From assembly GCA_002914845.1 (NCBI GenBank), contig JXTC01000054.1:634199-698198 (forward strand): a stretch of DNA of 64,000 bases. The letters are read 5' to 3'. The notes beneath the pieces were generated by a model. It was given only the letters and a program-made list of their open reading frames with translations. It was not told where the DNA came from and ran no database searches. Made by a program: the position numbers and the translations under genes. This DNA is from Trema orientale (taxonomy: Eukaryota; Streptophyta; Magnoliopsida; Rosales; Cannabaceae). Numbering within the stretch: position 1 is the first letter of the stretch; each line of letters begins with the position of its first letter. Positions 42,188 through 54,428 of the stretch are shown one piece after another.

Positions 42188-42228
42188 CTAAACAGTCGAA
42201 TATATCAGATTCTATATTTTGTATGCTA

Positions 42229-42610
42229 TGTGATCACTAGCTTTAGTTCATATAAAGCTGAATTAGTGTGCCACAGCTATTTTTCTGGTGAGCTACTCGG
42301 TCATTTTACCATATCAGCTGTATATTTAGTGTACATGTGATCACTAGCTTTAGTTCGTATAAAGTTGAATTAATATAGAATTATGCTACGGTCAGAGGCG
42401 ACTGACGCGTCTGACCGATCTCAGCCGTCCATCACTGTAGGCCTTATAGTGGGACCCACGTGAGGTCTACAGTGCGCGTCTGACCGTAGCACACCTCATT
42501 AGTGTATCTACTGACAAACCAGCTATTTTAGTAACATGTGATCACTAGCTTTATCATCAACTCTAGTTCATATAAAGCTGAATTTAGTGCATCTACTAGT
42601 ATAATAGTTA
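42229..42610. repeat. Three direct copies of a GTGATCACTAGCTTTAGTTC unit
   Basis: The unit TGTGATCACTAGCTTTAGTT followed by CATATAAAGCTGAATTAGTG occurs at about 42230, 42338 and 42538, the last with a small insertion. The spacing between the second and third is enlarged by the foldback element at 42384-42491. Confidence 0.7.
42384..42491. mobile_element. 108-bp foldback element (small MITE)
   Basis: Begins TGCTACGGTCAGAGGCG and ends CGCGTCTGACCGTAGCA, an inverted repeat of about 17 bp with a mismatch. It is GC-rich compared with the surroundings and interrupts one unit of the local direct repeats. It also contains an internal GTCTGACCG copy. Target duplication is unclear. Confidence 0.65.
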
Positions 42611-42653
42611 TTTTTCTAGTGACCTGCTCTTGCTATGCTTTTATATACATATA

Positions 42654-42880
42654 GGTTCCTAATCCAATAGGTATTTTTTTTTTTTAGCCGTTAGATCGTA
42701 ATTAAACAACTACTATAATTTGGGTAGTTGAGAAAAACATGATGAAAGTAAATACTCATTATTTAATGTCTTTCTCTCTTCAACTTTTACTATAAAAAGA
42801 CGTGCGTAATGAATTTTAGTTAGACAAAACAATATTATATCGATAGATAAAAGAAAAAGTACCTACTGGATTGGTGCCCC
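42654..42880 (+). mobile_element. MITE, inverted pair member 2
   Basis: About 227 bp, ends GGTTCCTAATCCAATAGGTA and TACCTACTGGATTGGTGCCC, reverse-complementary to each other and to the copy at 41399-41614. Noncoding. With that copy it makes a 1.5-kb inverted structure. Confidence 0.72.
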
Positions 42881-43204
42881 ATATTACATATATACATATA
42901 TATAAAGAAACCATATATTAATGCTAAAGAAGGCAATTAGTGTGGTTCTTTTTCTTATTTTTAACTTTTGACAATTAGCAATGACTGTGATCATTTATGG
43001 GGTTTTTTTTTTCACAAATAGCAGTTTTTAGGTGTTTTTTTTATTTTAGAATTTTTTTTGAAAAACAAAAATGACAAACATATTGTCGTCTTAATAATTC
43101 TTTTCAAAAATAACCTTGATTTTAAACTTAACCATGTAAGTCATGGTTAAGTATGACTAGCTTTCTGTAGACAATCCTCAACCAATAAGAGAGAAGTTTG
43201 AGTG

Positions 43205-43486
43205 ATGGTTAAGACCTACGAGACAGCCCAGGCGACCAAAGACAAGACCAAGAGTCCAGCCCAGACCACCAAAGATAAGACCTCAGTGATCGCCCAATAG
43301 GCCGGGGAGAAGGCCCATACGGGTAAGCACAAGGCCGCTGGGCTTCTTCAAGAGACGGGCGAGAAAATGAAGCACATGGCCCAAAGAACTGCTGATGCTG
43401 TGATAGGCAGGGCATGGCCGAGGATGATGCTTACAAGACCAGTGGCACCGGCACCACCGGCACTGGCAAGGGCTTACTATTAAGTT
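43205..43486 (+). pseudogene. LEA_4-type late embryogenesis abundant protein, broken
   Basis: From ATG 43205 the frame reads MVKTYETAQATKDKTKS, AQTTKDKTSVIAQ, a TAG stop (43298-43300), AGEKAHTGKHKAAGLLQE and TGEKMKHMAQRTADAV. Then a frameshift near 43408 is needed to reach GMAEDDAYKTSGTGTTGTGK. Lysine- and alanine-rich 11-mer repeats (TKDKT, GEKA) and a glycine/threonine-rich end are typical of desiccation-linked group 3 LEA proteins. The N-terminal part is short and no intron is seen. The segment is much more GC-rich than its surroundings. One stop and one frameshift make a working product unlikely. Confidence 0.75.
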
Positions 43487-43489
43487 GTT

Positions 43490-44034
43490 ATTTCAATCAT
43501 AAAGTTTGTCGTTTGTGTTCTTTAGGACAAGGCTCATAAGTTGTTTTTGGGTTCCGTTCCTTTTTGTGCATTTCAATGTGATGAAATGAAATGAAGTTGA
43601 GGAACGTTATAATGTAAAAAGCATTGAAATGTGGAATACAATTCAGAAACATCTTCATTGTCTATTTCATTTCTCCATTTTTTTTTTTTCAAAGAAGACA
43701 AATATATAACCAAGTAAAGCAAAAGATACTTTCAAGCCAAAAAAAAATTAAAATTAAAACAAACACATAAATATTCCAAAATTACTACATGATCTCAACA
43801 CTTGGACGAATTTGACCACTCCACCAAATAACAGGGTAACACGAGAGAGAAATTTAAACACTGGCAAAATTTTCATTCATCCAATAGTGTGTAGATGGTA
43901 AGCACAATATATAGCTTACTTATCATTACAAACAAAGATATTACTAATGTTCTCTCCTCATAAAACTTTGAAACGAACCTCAAGCTCAAAGCATGTACTA
44001 CTACTCGCTCATGCCGTCACTCCCTTCAAGATCA
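43490..44034. other. Intergenic, includes the 3'UTR of the minus-strand WDR43-like gene
   Basis: No coding sequence is seen. The right part must hold the 3'UTR of the gene ending at 44035. Confidence 0.4.
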
Positions 44035-45562
44035 CTAAGACGGTACACCATAGGCTTCTTCAGCTGCCTCATCGTCGTCGTCCTCACTGTTTTCGTCCGT
44101 TTCCATGGCGTCTTCAGATTCCTCTTCCTCACTTTCATCTCTGTCCTCGTAAATAACTGGCACAATCATGCCACTTTCATCTCCCTCCTCGTCAACAATC
44201 TGTTCAGAAAATGTCGAGTAAGTAAAAAAGCTTCATCAGGTTCATACGCATTATATAACTTATCAACACAGACTTACCCCTGTATAAAGCACGTCCAAGA
44301 CACTTGATACTTGAAGAGTTGACTGGAAACTAGAAAGTCTAGACTCTATGAGCTGCATATGAGTTAAGATGAAGAGTTTCATTTCCAGGAGCTTACACAG
44401 TCCTTTCTTAAACAGATAGCTATTTTGTTTTTTCGGGTATACGTTTAGGTAACAAGTTACCTGATACAAAGAGTTTAAGGCAAGTAAAGAGGATTCCTGG
44501 GACATTATTCCACTAGCATGCTGAAGAAGTAGGCATCTCAGCCATGGAAGAGCACATGCCAGGACCGCACCCCTGGATAAAACACACAGCATGGTAACAC
44601 ATTAAGCTGGAAAGACTGACAGTGGAGATATGAAAACATCATCCTAGCATGACCAACAGGGTTGTTATATATTGCAAGTGACGATAAGCAATATTCAAGA
44701 GACCATTATCTAAAATCACCCAAGAGGACAGCTAGGCTGAGTTATTACTTTGACTGAATAATAGATACAAGAGACTGTAAGAGCTTCAAAACATCTGATG
44801 GGTTCAACAGTGAGATCGATTTTGAAATAACCTGCAACCAGAGATTATATTAGGCAGATTTACATAATATAATGTTTTGGTAATCACCATAATGTTAGCC
44901 CAAGGATAAGAAATACCTTCTCATCTTGGGTATATAAGCAATCTAACAGAATGGCACGATCATCAGCGTGTAGCGCTTGCTTTAGCAGAACATGAACAGA
45001 ATCTGCGCTAGGAGGCTTTGCAGCAATAGAAGACTCATTATTTTCGTTGATCTTCAATGTATGATTTTCTAATAAATTTAAATTTGCAAGTTTATCTCCC
45101 ATGGTAGGCTCATTTAGATCAACATCAGCAAGGACACCATCAACAGCTTCTCCATGACCTGTATTAACCAGGACCCAATTGTCAGTCAAGCAAATTTTGG
45201 CATTTTGTTCCTCAATCATTAGATTTTTCTCAATCTTCACTATTCATCATCAAGTGTACACACAAGTTTCAGACAAATGAGAATAGAGAAGTAACCTTTA
45301 TAAGAACTCAAATTTATAAAACTCATAATGTTTCAGCTTTCTAATATGTTTTTAGCGAAAGCTGGGCACATGAAGATATTCTGCTGAAATACCAGTATGC
45401 TTCAGTGTTTTGTCCGAGTAAGTAAATTCTTACCAGTATCTATCTTATCTCCCAAAGTTGAATGATCTGGCTTAGAAGCTGGACGCTTCCTATTTGCTTT
45501 TTTATTTTTCTTCGGTGAGACCATTGCTTCTAACTCCAAATCAGAGTGATCAGACTTTGCCT
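44035..45562 (-). CDS. WDR43: WDR43/UTP5-like nucleolar protein, C-terminal (Utp12 domain) half
   Basis: Minus-strand exons, 5' to 3': 45562-45434, 45158-44917, 44831-44749, 44572-44461, 44352-44278, 44199-44035. All junctions are canonical and the joined frame stays open. Landmarks in order: a basic nucleolar-type stretch (SPKKNKKANRKRPASK), VLLKQALHADDRAILLDCLY, ISLLNPSDVLKLLQSL, GAVLACALPWLRCLLLQHAS, MSQESSLLALNSLYQ, LIESRLSSFQSTLQ, and a long acidic tail (DESEEEESEDAMETDENSED) ending YGVPS. This is the Utp12 domain of t-UTP/UTP-A proteins, which act in early 18S pre-rRNA processing in the nucleolus. The WD40 half that should lie upstream is absent to the right of 45562; related WD40 exons lie at 54429-55340 on the opposite strand. 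Whether this half is still expressed is unknown. Confidence 0.85.
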
Positions 45563-46196
45563 CTGTACACTAAAATTAGTTAAAAGAATGATCTTGTAAT
45601 TCAGCTTGTGATCCATATACAAATGCACGTTACCCACAAAAAAAAAAAAAGAAAGAAAGAAAGAAATCAGCTAAATAGATTCCACAAATACATTTCTTTT
45701 ACTCAAAATAAAACGATTTAAAATTACCTGAATAAGCAAGCAATCATATGCAAAAAGAGAATTATCATGAAAAAAGATACCTCTGATGTCCACTCTCAAT
45801 GCAAATACAAGAAATAAAGTTTAAAAATTACAAGGGAGGTGCAACAAGCTTTTTTTTTTTTTTTTTGTTTTTTTCCAGAATGCCAAGAAAGATCAATGAC
45901 TAGGAACTGGACATAAATAGCATATCATTCACCAGCAAAAAAAAAAAAAAAAATAGCATATCATTCCTCATAGAAGTCAACTTAAACCAAGATGATGATA
46001 GAATCAGACAAGACAAGAAGACAAATACAATGATTTATAAAGAAGATTGATGTCAGACAAGGTATGACAGAATCAGACGAACAAGAAGACACATATCTAT
46101 CAATATATAATAAGCGCGAATAAGCACTCAGTTAGGCAGGCAGCACTTCAACATCTTTTATGCCTTTTCTACCCTTATTTTTAATTTCTTCTCTTT
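45563..46196. other. Former intron or flank of the WDR43-like gene, with short inverted-repeat copy
   Basis: No exon was found. Poly(T) and poly(A) runs lie at 45849-45871 and 45936-45952. The segment 45993-46062 (GATGATAGAATCAGACA, TTTATAAAGAAGATTGATGT, CAGACAAGG) is the reverse complement of 56664-56740, with a related piece at 53890-53930. Confidence 0.5.
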
Positions 46197-46475
46197 CTAT
46201 TGAATGGAGGAAATGACTTTTCTAACACGATAGGGAGTTTGTTTGGATGCCGGTGCCCATGCACTAATGTGAGTTCCATCAATATCTCCAATGCAATCCT
46301 ATACACCGTAACCATGGATAATATATGCTGTGTAAATTTATCATAATTACTATATTATATAAAACTGTAATAACTATTAACAAATTTACCTTTAACCATG
46401 GATAATATCTACGATCATTCAAGATTTCAGGAGGTACAACATCAAAATTTGGAGGCTTAATGACATGTGGTGATC
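46197..46475 (-). pseudogene. PIF/Harbinger (HARBI1-like) transposase fragment
   Basis: Two minus-strand exon pieces. The first (about 46475-46390) reads VIKPPNFDVVPPEILNDRR then YYPWLK before a GTAAAT donor. The second (46298-46197) reads DCIGDIDGTHISAWAPASK then QTPYRVRK. GDIDGTHI is the first catalytic-aspartate block of plant HARBI1-like nucleases. The remaining catalytic residues are absent and the frame stops soon after, so this is a remnant. Confidence 0.75.
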
Positions 46476-47176
46476 ACAATGAAATTTCTCTCTATCCCTC
46501 TATTTTCTCAGCAACCAAACAGGTTAAAAGGAGTTCAAAACACAACCCAATACAACAATCCAACTATACATACAAATTTCACAAATATACTCAAAATTCC
46601 TCATCAGAAAAATCATTTTTACTTGGATAAGAGTAATAAGACACTCAAAAAGAGAACCCTAATCTATTTTCCAATTCAGATGCAAATGAAATTGTTTGAA
46701 TTTAAACCCTAGAAATCGTTTGAACTTTTTTTGGGTAAAAGAATAAAACTGACGCAGGTGCAAGAGAAGAGAAAGGGAGAAGGAAATTTCGAGGCTACCT
46801 GCTATAGATTGAGTCGAGCTCGTCAATTGCCGGAGCTCGTCGATGGCAGAGGAGGAATCTGATGAGTCCAGCTTCAAGCTTCGTCGATGGCAGAGGAGGA
46901 ATCGGATTGAGTCAGCTTCAAGCTTCGTCCATGGCTGGAGCTCGTTAATGGTTAGAGGAGCTTACTGGGTCAAGCATCGTCAATGGCTGCGCAGAGGAGA
47001 AAAGAGCACGGGTCTGAGTTTTGAGTTATAATTTTCTAAATTTTAGCCCTTTTTTTTGGGTTGGGCTTGGAAACAGTTTCGTGATACAAGCCCACCAAAC
47101 AAGTATTTATTGGACTCCGTGTTTTCAAAGTTTTTGGGTTTAAAAAAGTGGATCCGAATATGATATCAAACGGGCC
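46476..47176. other. Harbinger-related flank with a small GC-rich direct repeat
   Basis: GTCGATGGCAGAGGAGGAATC occurs at about 46837 and 46884, with GCTTCAAGCTTCGTC also doubled. The right end reads CGAATATGATATCAAACGGGCC, whose reverse complement starts GGCCCGTTTGATATCA and looks like a DNA-transposon terminal repeat. The left partner was not found. Confidence 0.4.
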
Positions 47177-49565
47177 TTGAATAGTTCTTGATGATTCTGG
47201 TATATACCAGATGATTTCATTGTTATTCAGATTCCCAATATTTTTTTATCGCCTTTTGAGATCAACATCAAGAGTTTCTGTTTTTCCCTATATGGGTTTG
47301 ATTAAGTTTATGGACGAATAATTATTATTGATGTTTTTTTTTTTTTCCAACCTATATATAATTTCTATGGAATAGAAGATTTAGATACCTTTTCGTTAGT
47401 AAATGTCAAATATGTTGTAGGTTTTTTTGGATATTAATTAATATTAGATTTTTTGTTTTGCTTATTTCAAACTATGTGGACAACTATGTACTAACCATTA
47501 TTTTATTCCAGAAATATTTCCATTCTGTTTTCCCTAATTTGAGTTTAAACACATTTGACCATTTTTGTTCAATTCTACGGTTATGAATCATTTGAGACTA
47601 AGTGACTTATTTTTTTATTAACTAAGGAAAAGTGTCTTACACAGCTTCACTAAGAATAATTGGTTTTTGATAATACATAGAATAAAACGACTAACTCATC
47701 TTTATCTAAATGTGGACATTGTTAGTATTGACTTGAACCTTGTTGAGGTCTTTATTGACAATGATTGATGGAATGCCCAAAATTTTTGTAAGCTTGTTCT
47801 TTATAGATTGTTAAGATATAATTTGGGGTATATTGATGTGTACTTTGCAGCAAGAGCTGTTACATATTTAGACCTAATTTGGTACTAATTAAAATTCCTT
47901 AATTGCTTTTTCTTTTTTTTTTAGATATGTTTGAATTCTATTTTACTAAATCAACTGTTCCAATTAATTTTGTAGTATTCAAGGAGTAAAGAAAAGCTTC
48001 GAAAGACCCAAATTTGGAGAAAGTGGAAGGATCATCATTGAGTAATTAAAAACAATTGTTGCAAAAGTGCTATCTTACGTGAACTATAAAACCATTGAGT
48101 CAGCAATGAAACTGATAGGAGGCTCTGTATGAAATATGGGAATTGAAGTTAAGCTGTATTAGAATCCTGATCTTATATTTTATTTTGTTCTATTATTATT
48201 CCTTCTACTATGGATAATATTATAACAGATGGAAATTGAAGTTAAGCTGCATTAAAATCCTGATATTATATTTTATTGTTTTTTTTTTTTTATATATAAA
48301 ACTATGTCGTAGTTTCGCTTTTGATGGTTATAATACATTTTAGACTCGAATTGATTTTAGGATGTTGGTCCTTGTGTCAATTTCAAGGAAGAAAAGCTAA
48401 AGTCTGGCCTTATTCCTGCTTAATTCGTCTAATACTGCCAAGAAACTTCTCCTAAATTAGATGATTTGCTCTTTATAATCCATATTCATAGTTGTCTTTT
48501 GAATTAGCTTCCATATGTCACTTAATGTCCACAACATTCTTAAGTCAAGGTTCCTTTGATCAATTATTATCATTGTCAAACTTCATGTTCTGGGGATCAA
48601 GAATTGTTGCAGTCCTTGTACTCTGAAGAAATTAGTAATTATCACTATAGTAGGTTTTGGTTGAAGTATAACAATGCTAAATACGCTAAATTATTTTTTT
48701 TTCAACTATTAGTTGCAAGACGTTAGTATTTTTGTATGAAGTTATTCATGTGAGCTTTTATCTGTCATTGTTGTAGGTTCACTAATTTTTAGGGGAGTTT
48801 TTATCTATTATTGTTGTAGTTCACTCATTAAATTTATCCAAGTTTTTTTCATCGTACATCTATGTATTTTTGTAGCTCTTAAAAGATTTTGGCAACAGAT
48901 TTGTCTCTATAAAAATAGCCCAAGTGCTCTTCTTCTACATGGGATAACTTTATATTTTTTTTTAGTCTTGTTTAACAGGTTCATTCCTACATAAAAATAA
49001 CACAACATTTTTTTCTGACAAAAAGAAAAAGTAATCTTTTTATTTTTTTTCTTTTTTGGCTGAAACAATTTGGGTGAGAATGCTTTGACACATCATTGTA
49101 TGCTGGACACCATTGGTGCCCCATACCATTATTCCTATTTATTAGTTTGCATTCTAATAGTGCCTTGCTTCTACATGTTATCATGATTGCCCTGTTCACA
49201 TTTTCCACTCTTAACAGGTCCTCCTTCAAAATCAACAACAGGATTATAGATTTGTGTATATATATATATATATACGTGTGTATGTGTTTCTACGGGTCTT
49301 GACTGAATTTTCCTAATTTTTGGATTCTTTTGCAGTTCTGCTTTGTTCTTCAGTATGAGTTTCGTTTTAAAAAAGCGGTACAATTTATGAAAAGCTTGCC
49401 CATATTCATGGGGTTCTTTGTCATCATTTATGTACGTATACTAATAATTTAAAAGAGATTTCCTTTTAAAGATTAGATCTTTTACAAGAGGCCAATTTTA
49501 TGATTTCAGGATCACATAATTGGTGGCTTGTAGTACTTTCAATTATCCAAATAATTTTAGAAGTT
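47177..49565. other. Intergenic, no gene recognised
   Basis: AT-rich. A 45-bp segment (AATTGAAGTTAAGCTGYATT...) is directly repeated at 48141 and 48234. Short exon-like stretches such as SKEKLRKTQIWRKWKDHH near 47980 could not be tied to a family. Confidence 0.35.
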
Positions 49566-49570
49566 TATAA

Positions 49571-50771
49571 TGTAAGAAAATGGGTTAATATGGGTTAATA
49601 TGTATTGGGCTTGTCTTGGGCTTGGAAGCCCATGTACATTATAAAGTCCAATTGTGTGTATTAGAACCCATTTTCATGAACTATTTTGAAGCTAAAAATT
49701 GAGTAGGATCCACATCTTGTTGATGAAAGGTCTTGGTGAATTCTTGTTCTCCTCTGCGAGTACATCGATTTCGTATATTCACACGCTCAAAATGGTGCAC
49801 GGATGAATGAGAAATTGTTGCTCAAAAGTGCACCATTGAAATAAAAAAAAAATAAAAGGAAAAGTGAGAGTCCCACATTGGTGGGAAATGCTTGGTTCAA
49901 GTGGTTTATAAAGAACCTTGTTTTCTGATGGTGGTAAGAATAACTACCACAAATGCTCTTTCAGGCGCGTGCAGGGGGTGCAAATCTTCGGCCTTGGGCA
50001 TGAATTCGCATGGGCTTGTGTGTGCCAGCACCTGCGGACACGAATGCTGAGCCGAAACTTGGACCAAAATAAGCCCAACCTTAATTTTTTCTTTCATTTT
50101 TGGACGTTTTTTGCTTGTAACCTACGAACTTATTGCCCGAAACTGCTAGAATCAATTTGGAAAAACGTTTTGGACGTTTTTGAACATTTTGTTAATGACT
50201 GCCAAAAGTAACAGCCATGTTAATAGCCAAAACGTTTGTAACAGACCTTATTATGGCTAAAAACGTTTTGGGTTTAATGGAAAGGTTTNAAAAGGAGAAC
50301 TCTCCTCCTCATTTCAATCACACCAATGAAAATCATAAGCCTTCTTCTCTCTGCCATTCTCTCTCAAGTGTTCTTGAGTTCCTCAGTTTTTTTAGCTAGA
50401 GTTTTTGGAGTGTCTAGGAAATTTCGTACTTAGAGTTCTAGAGTGTTTGAGTTCAAAGCAATCCAGTTCGTAGAGTGGAGGTATTTGTGCTTCACCTACT
50501 GCTTTTTGTCGTTGTATCCTGGGAGACTGACGTTTACAAAATCCTCAAGCATTCTAGTGGAGGGAGCGAATCAGTTTTAAGTACTCTGTGTGGTACACAT
50601 GCCTCGACGGTTAACAATTTTTTATTTAGCAAGAATACTTGTTTGGAAGTGCTGCTGAAATTCTGCTCAAAGTTGGAGCATAATATTTTGGTAACATTAT
50701 TTATTGAAAAGTTTATTATAAACTTCTGTAACCTTGTAACCTTATATATTGCATGTTATGATTTACTTACA
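49571..50771 (+). mobile_element. 1.2-kb solo LTR with perfect 5-bp target duplication
   Basis: Starts TGTAAGAAAATGGG and ends GATTTACTTACA; the termini TGTAAG/CTTACA are exact inverted repeats. TATAA flanks both sides (49566-49570 and 50772-50776). Features such as GAGTCCCACATTGG, GGTTTATAAAG (a TATA-like site) and a transcribed-like leader after it suit an LTR promoter, probably copia type. No internal region remains. The ambiguous N is at 50289. ORFs inside are spurious. Confidence 0.78.
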
Positions 50772-53700
50772 TATAATTAACGTATTCGAAGAAGTTAGAA
50801 ATAGCTAATGCATCGATTCTAGACCTATATTTTCTCAAGTATCTTTGATATAACTAAATATTTTCTTTTCCTTTTTTCGATTGTAAAGATAACTAGCTCT
50901 TTGTATCTTATTTATAATCTCTTGTCCTATTTGGTTTACTTAGATATTGTGAGTTTGTATGTTTGTAGTGAACTTGATACCTTTAAGTGCCAAGTGAAGA
51001 TTTTAACAAGTCACCTGACAGATAAAGTGAGTTGCATACTGTGATTCTTATTGTTCTTTTGGCTGTTTCTGTGATGTTATAGCTACTTTTCTTTGATTTT
51101 TTTTCCCTTTCATGCTATCTGTATACGTGGCATAATGTTTATAATGACTGGTTTACAGAGTGATGTGTTGGTATTATGGGCATTTGCTTATGTTAATGAA
51201 CTTTCTAAAGCTGAAGAATTACTAATAGGCGTAAGATCCAGGTTAGAAGGATCTTTCTTTTATTTTCTTCTTAGTTTAACTGTGTAATTTGTAAAGTGAA
51301 ATTCTTTTTCTCTGTGAAGATCTTTTAAAATGATCGAGAAAAAAAAAATAGTTGAAGCAAAGAGGACTAGAACTACCGGTTAGTTCGATCGAAGCTTCAT
51401 TTGCCCTTTTTCTAACCCTTTTTTTCCCTTTACTATATTGTTATTATTATACCAGGTTTGAAATATGTTGTACTTCGATATTACTTCTCTAGAGGTGAGC
51501 TTTTTTATTTTTCAATTTTGTATAATTCTCTCAGGTCCTCTTCATGCTGGGGTACTACATTATACTCTATAGAAGCAAATTAAAACCTTAATTTAAGAAA
51601 AGAAAATTATCAAGACTTTTGCACTAGACTATTATTGTAGAGAGAAGATCAAGAATCAGAATCACTTTAGGTTAAAGTTAGCCTTAGAGAAAACCTAAAA
51701 GGCCTTTTGGTTATAATTTGTAATGTTAGAATTTTCAGACTATACTACTCTTAAAGCCAGAATTACTTTCAAATTAAACTAAAAAAGCAAACAAAATTGC
51801 AACGAAGTCAGAGAGTTATGTAAAGAGAAAGAGAAAGAATTAGAGAAAATATGAAAATTTTAAGAAAAACATGCTTAAATACTAACAATGTTGAAGAAAC
51901 AAAGAAGAGTCGAGGCTCAATGTAATAGATATCTTACTGCACCAAAACTTACACCCAGAATAGGAAAACAACGGATTTTTGTTCTTTCTTTTTCCATAAC
52001 AGCAAATAATTCAGTGCGGGCTTAGAGATAATAATATCTATATATAAAATTGGTCCATACTTTAAGCTTAGCTAATACGTAGCCATGTTGTTCATTTTGC
52101 ATTATGAGCCTGTTTGATAGTCTTTGTATTATCTTGTTATTGTACATACTATTTTGTAACGTCCTCGATTTCCTCCTGAGCCATACCCATGGTATCGACT
52201 ATCGAGTTATTTATTCAATTTGACAGCTTTCTGATTCTTTATCTTTAATCAGGATTAGAGAAAATATAATGAATGTTATTTTTGGTCTGAAATATACCTT
52301 TATTTCATTTTGTTTGGTTAAGTCTCAATTGGATGCTAATTTCTACTTTATTCTCCATTTCAGGAAGGTCCAACTGCAAAGATATGGCTGCAAGAAATAA
52401 TTGATTCATAATGTGTCACAGTAATCTCACAATACAAGAGGAAAAAAATTGTGACTCTATTATGAATGTGTATCCTCTGTACTTGTCATCTCTCCCCACG
52501 GTTTATAGTGAACTGATTCTGAAAATGATACTGATCACTCTATTTTTAATTTACAAATGTATTAATTCGAAATGTATGTACTTTCTTTTGTTCTATATTA
52601 TCTCTTTGGATATAATGAGTAGAATATATTGACTTGATCTTTACTTGAAAAAGAAGTTTATTTTACAGAAAAAGGTGAATTTATATTATAAATTATTTAT
52701 TTTATTTATCTGTATCATAATTTAACAAAATTGTCTACTTCTAAATTAAGTTGAATTAGTATATTAGTAATGTAAATCTTAATACTAACATATATGGTAG
52801 GATTGAAATAACATTTGTAATATGAAATAACTCCATTATATCTTCCTAATGGATTGTTTACATATTGAATTAGTCTTCATTGTAAATGAGTGTACATATT
52901 TTACTCTTGACTTGCTCTTGACACAATCACTGATTCTTATTCACGAAAACAAATTTTCGTCCTATACTGAAAAAAGAAATCTCACAGCCACACTTCAAAT
53001 TTAAAATCCATACTTAAGTTTACACCCACCATCTAATCTATAAAAAGGGATATGTTGATAATTGACATTGTAGTTGCAGTTGTATAAAGTGTTTGACATA
53101 GAAGAAACAATGATCACGTGCCTGGGCATGCCACCACAACTATAAAATAAAATAAATAAAATAAAATAAAATAAAATTATTGGGTTTAACTCACTAATCT
53201 CTACTTCATTTTTGTAAAATCGTAGTATTAACAATTATAATGGAATAATGCTCGATATATCAAAATTGGAACCAAATTTTTAATACCAATACATATAGTA
53301 TGTGAATTGTTAGCATTCAATTAGTGAATGTGATTAATCTATTTGTGATAAATTTTAATACACTAATTAAATAGTGACAAGTCATATGCTATGTGTTAGT
53401 GTTAAAAATTAGATGTAAATTTTGAGATACTTAACAGCATCCATTGTAATAACATCTTCTTAAAAGTAATTTGTGAAAAAATATAATTAGGAGAATTTAC
53501 ATCTAGGTATAACAAATCCTAAAATATATTCTTCTTCAACAAACTCAAAACTATTTTTGTCACCATCGCAGGTCCCAATCTCGACCCTAGTGGTGCCTCT
53601 ACTCGACTAGGTTGAAAAATTTCGATCGTGGTCGAACTTGTTCTGCCGCCTCTCCCAGTTTTTCCGATCCATTTTCGATTGGTGGCCAGAAAATTTCAAC

Positions 53701-54428
53701 CCCAGTCAAAAAATTTTCTTTAGTCCAAAATTTTCGAATGAGGTCAAATAATCTCAACCCCAATCGAACATGGTCAGCTGCCTTATCGGTGCTGCCTTCT
53801 TTACTTTTAACTTTTTCGACTGACATTGAGTCAGAGATAATTTTGGAACTCTGAAATTTTCATTAAATAACATAGCAATAAAAATCCTAGTTTATAAACA
53901 AGATTGATGTTAGACAAGTTAGAGAAATAGAGGATAGAGGAAGAACAGAGAGAGAATCTACAGAGAGAGACAAGGTAAGCTCCATACGTAAAGATGTTTA
54001 TATCCAGAACCTAATGTAACTAGGGCACTTGGAAACAAATTATGTTTCAGAACACTGAAGGAGGAGGGTGTTTTCATTAATTAAACTGATTGTTGCAATC
54101 CTAAGTGGTGAAAGTGTAGTTTCCAGAAATGCAAGGTTAAATTTTTCTAAATAAACATATTAGGAACTCTGTGATAATAATAGAGAAAATGAAGTTGCAT
54201 GCTTACCCCAAAAATTCTTTTCCTCCTAACAGTTTGCTTCCGTAGTTTAGAGGAAGCTTAAAGGCATGTAATTCTATTGGTTCTCTAGGGGAAAATGATA
54301 GTTTCAATTTTTCTTGATGTGTCATCATGCATGACATTATGTAGAATGATGTGTCCAAAATTACAAAGCATTCAAATGTGCTAACTTGATGTTACTTATC
54401 TATCTATTTTTTGTTTTTCAAAATACAG
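50772..54428. other. Mostly noncoding; possible stray exons
   Basis: One exon-like block (51159-51241, between AG and GT) would encode SDVLVLWAFAYVNELSKAEE and a few more residues, and another short open stretch precedes it at 50972-51030. Neither was recognised. A piece at 53880-53960 is related to the repeats at 46.0 and 56.7 kb. The remainder is AT-rich. Confidence 0.3.

Noticed and set aside
43209-43415. Minus-strand 68-aa ORF
   Set aside because: It is the antisense shadow of the LEA-type pseudogene, whose plus-strand frames carry recognisable LEA repeats.
44884-45240. ATG start at 45240 for the WDR43-like half
   Set aside because: This ATG lies in intron sequence upstream of the acceptor at 45159; the preceding exon at 45434-45562 joins in frame.
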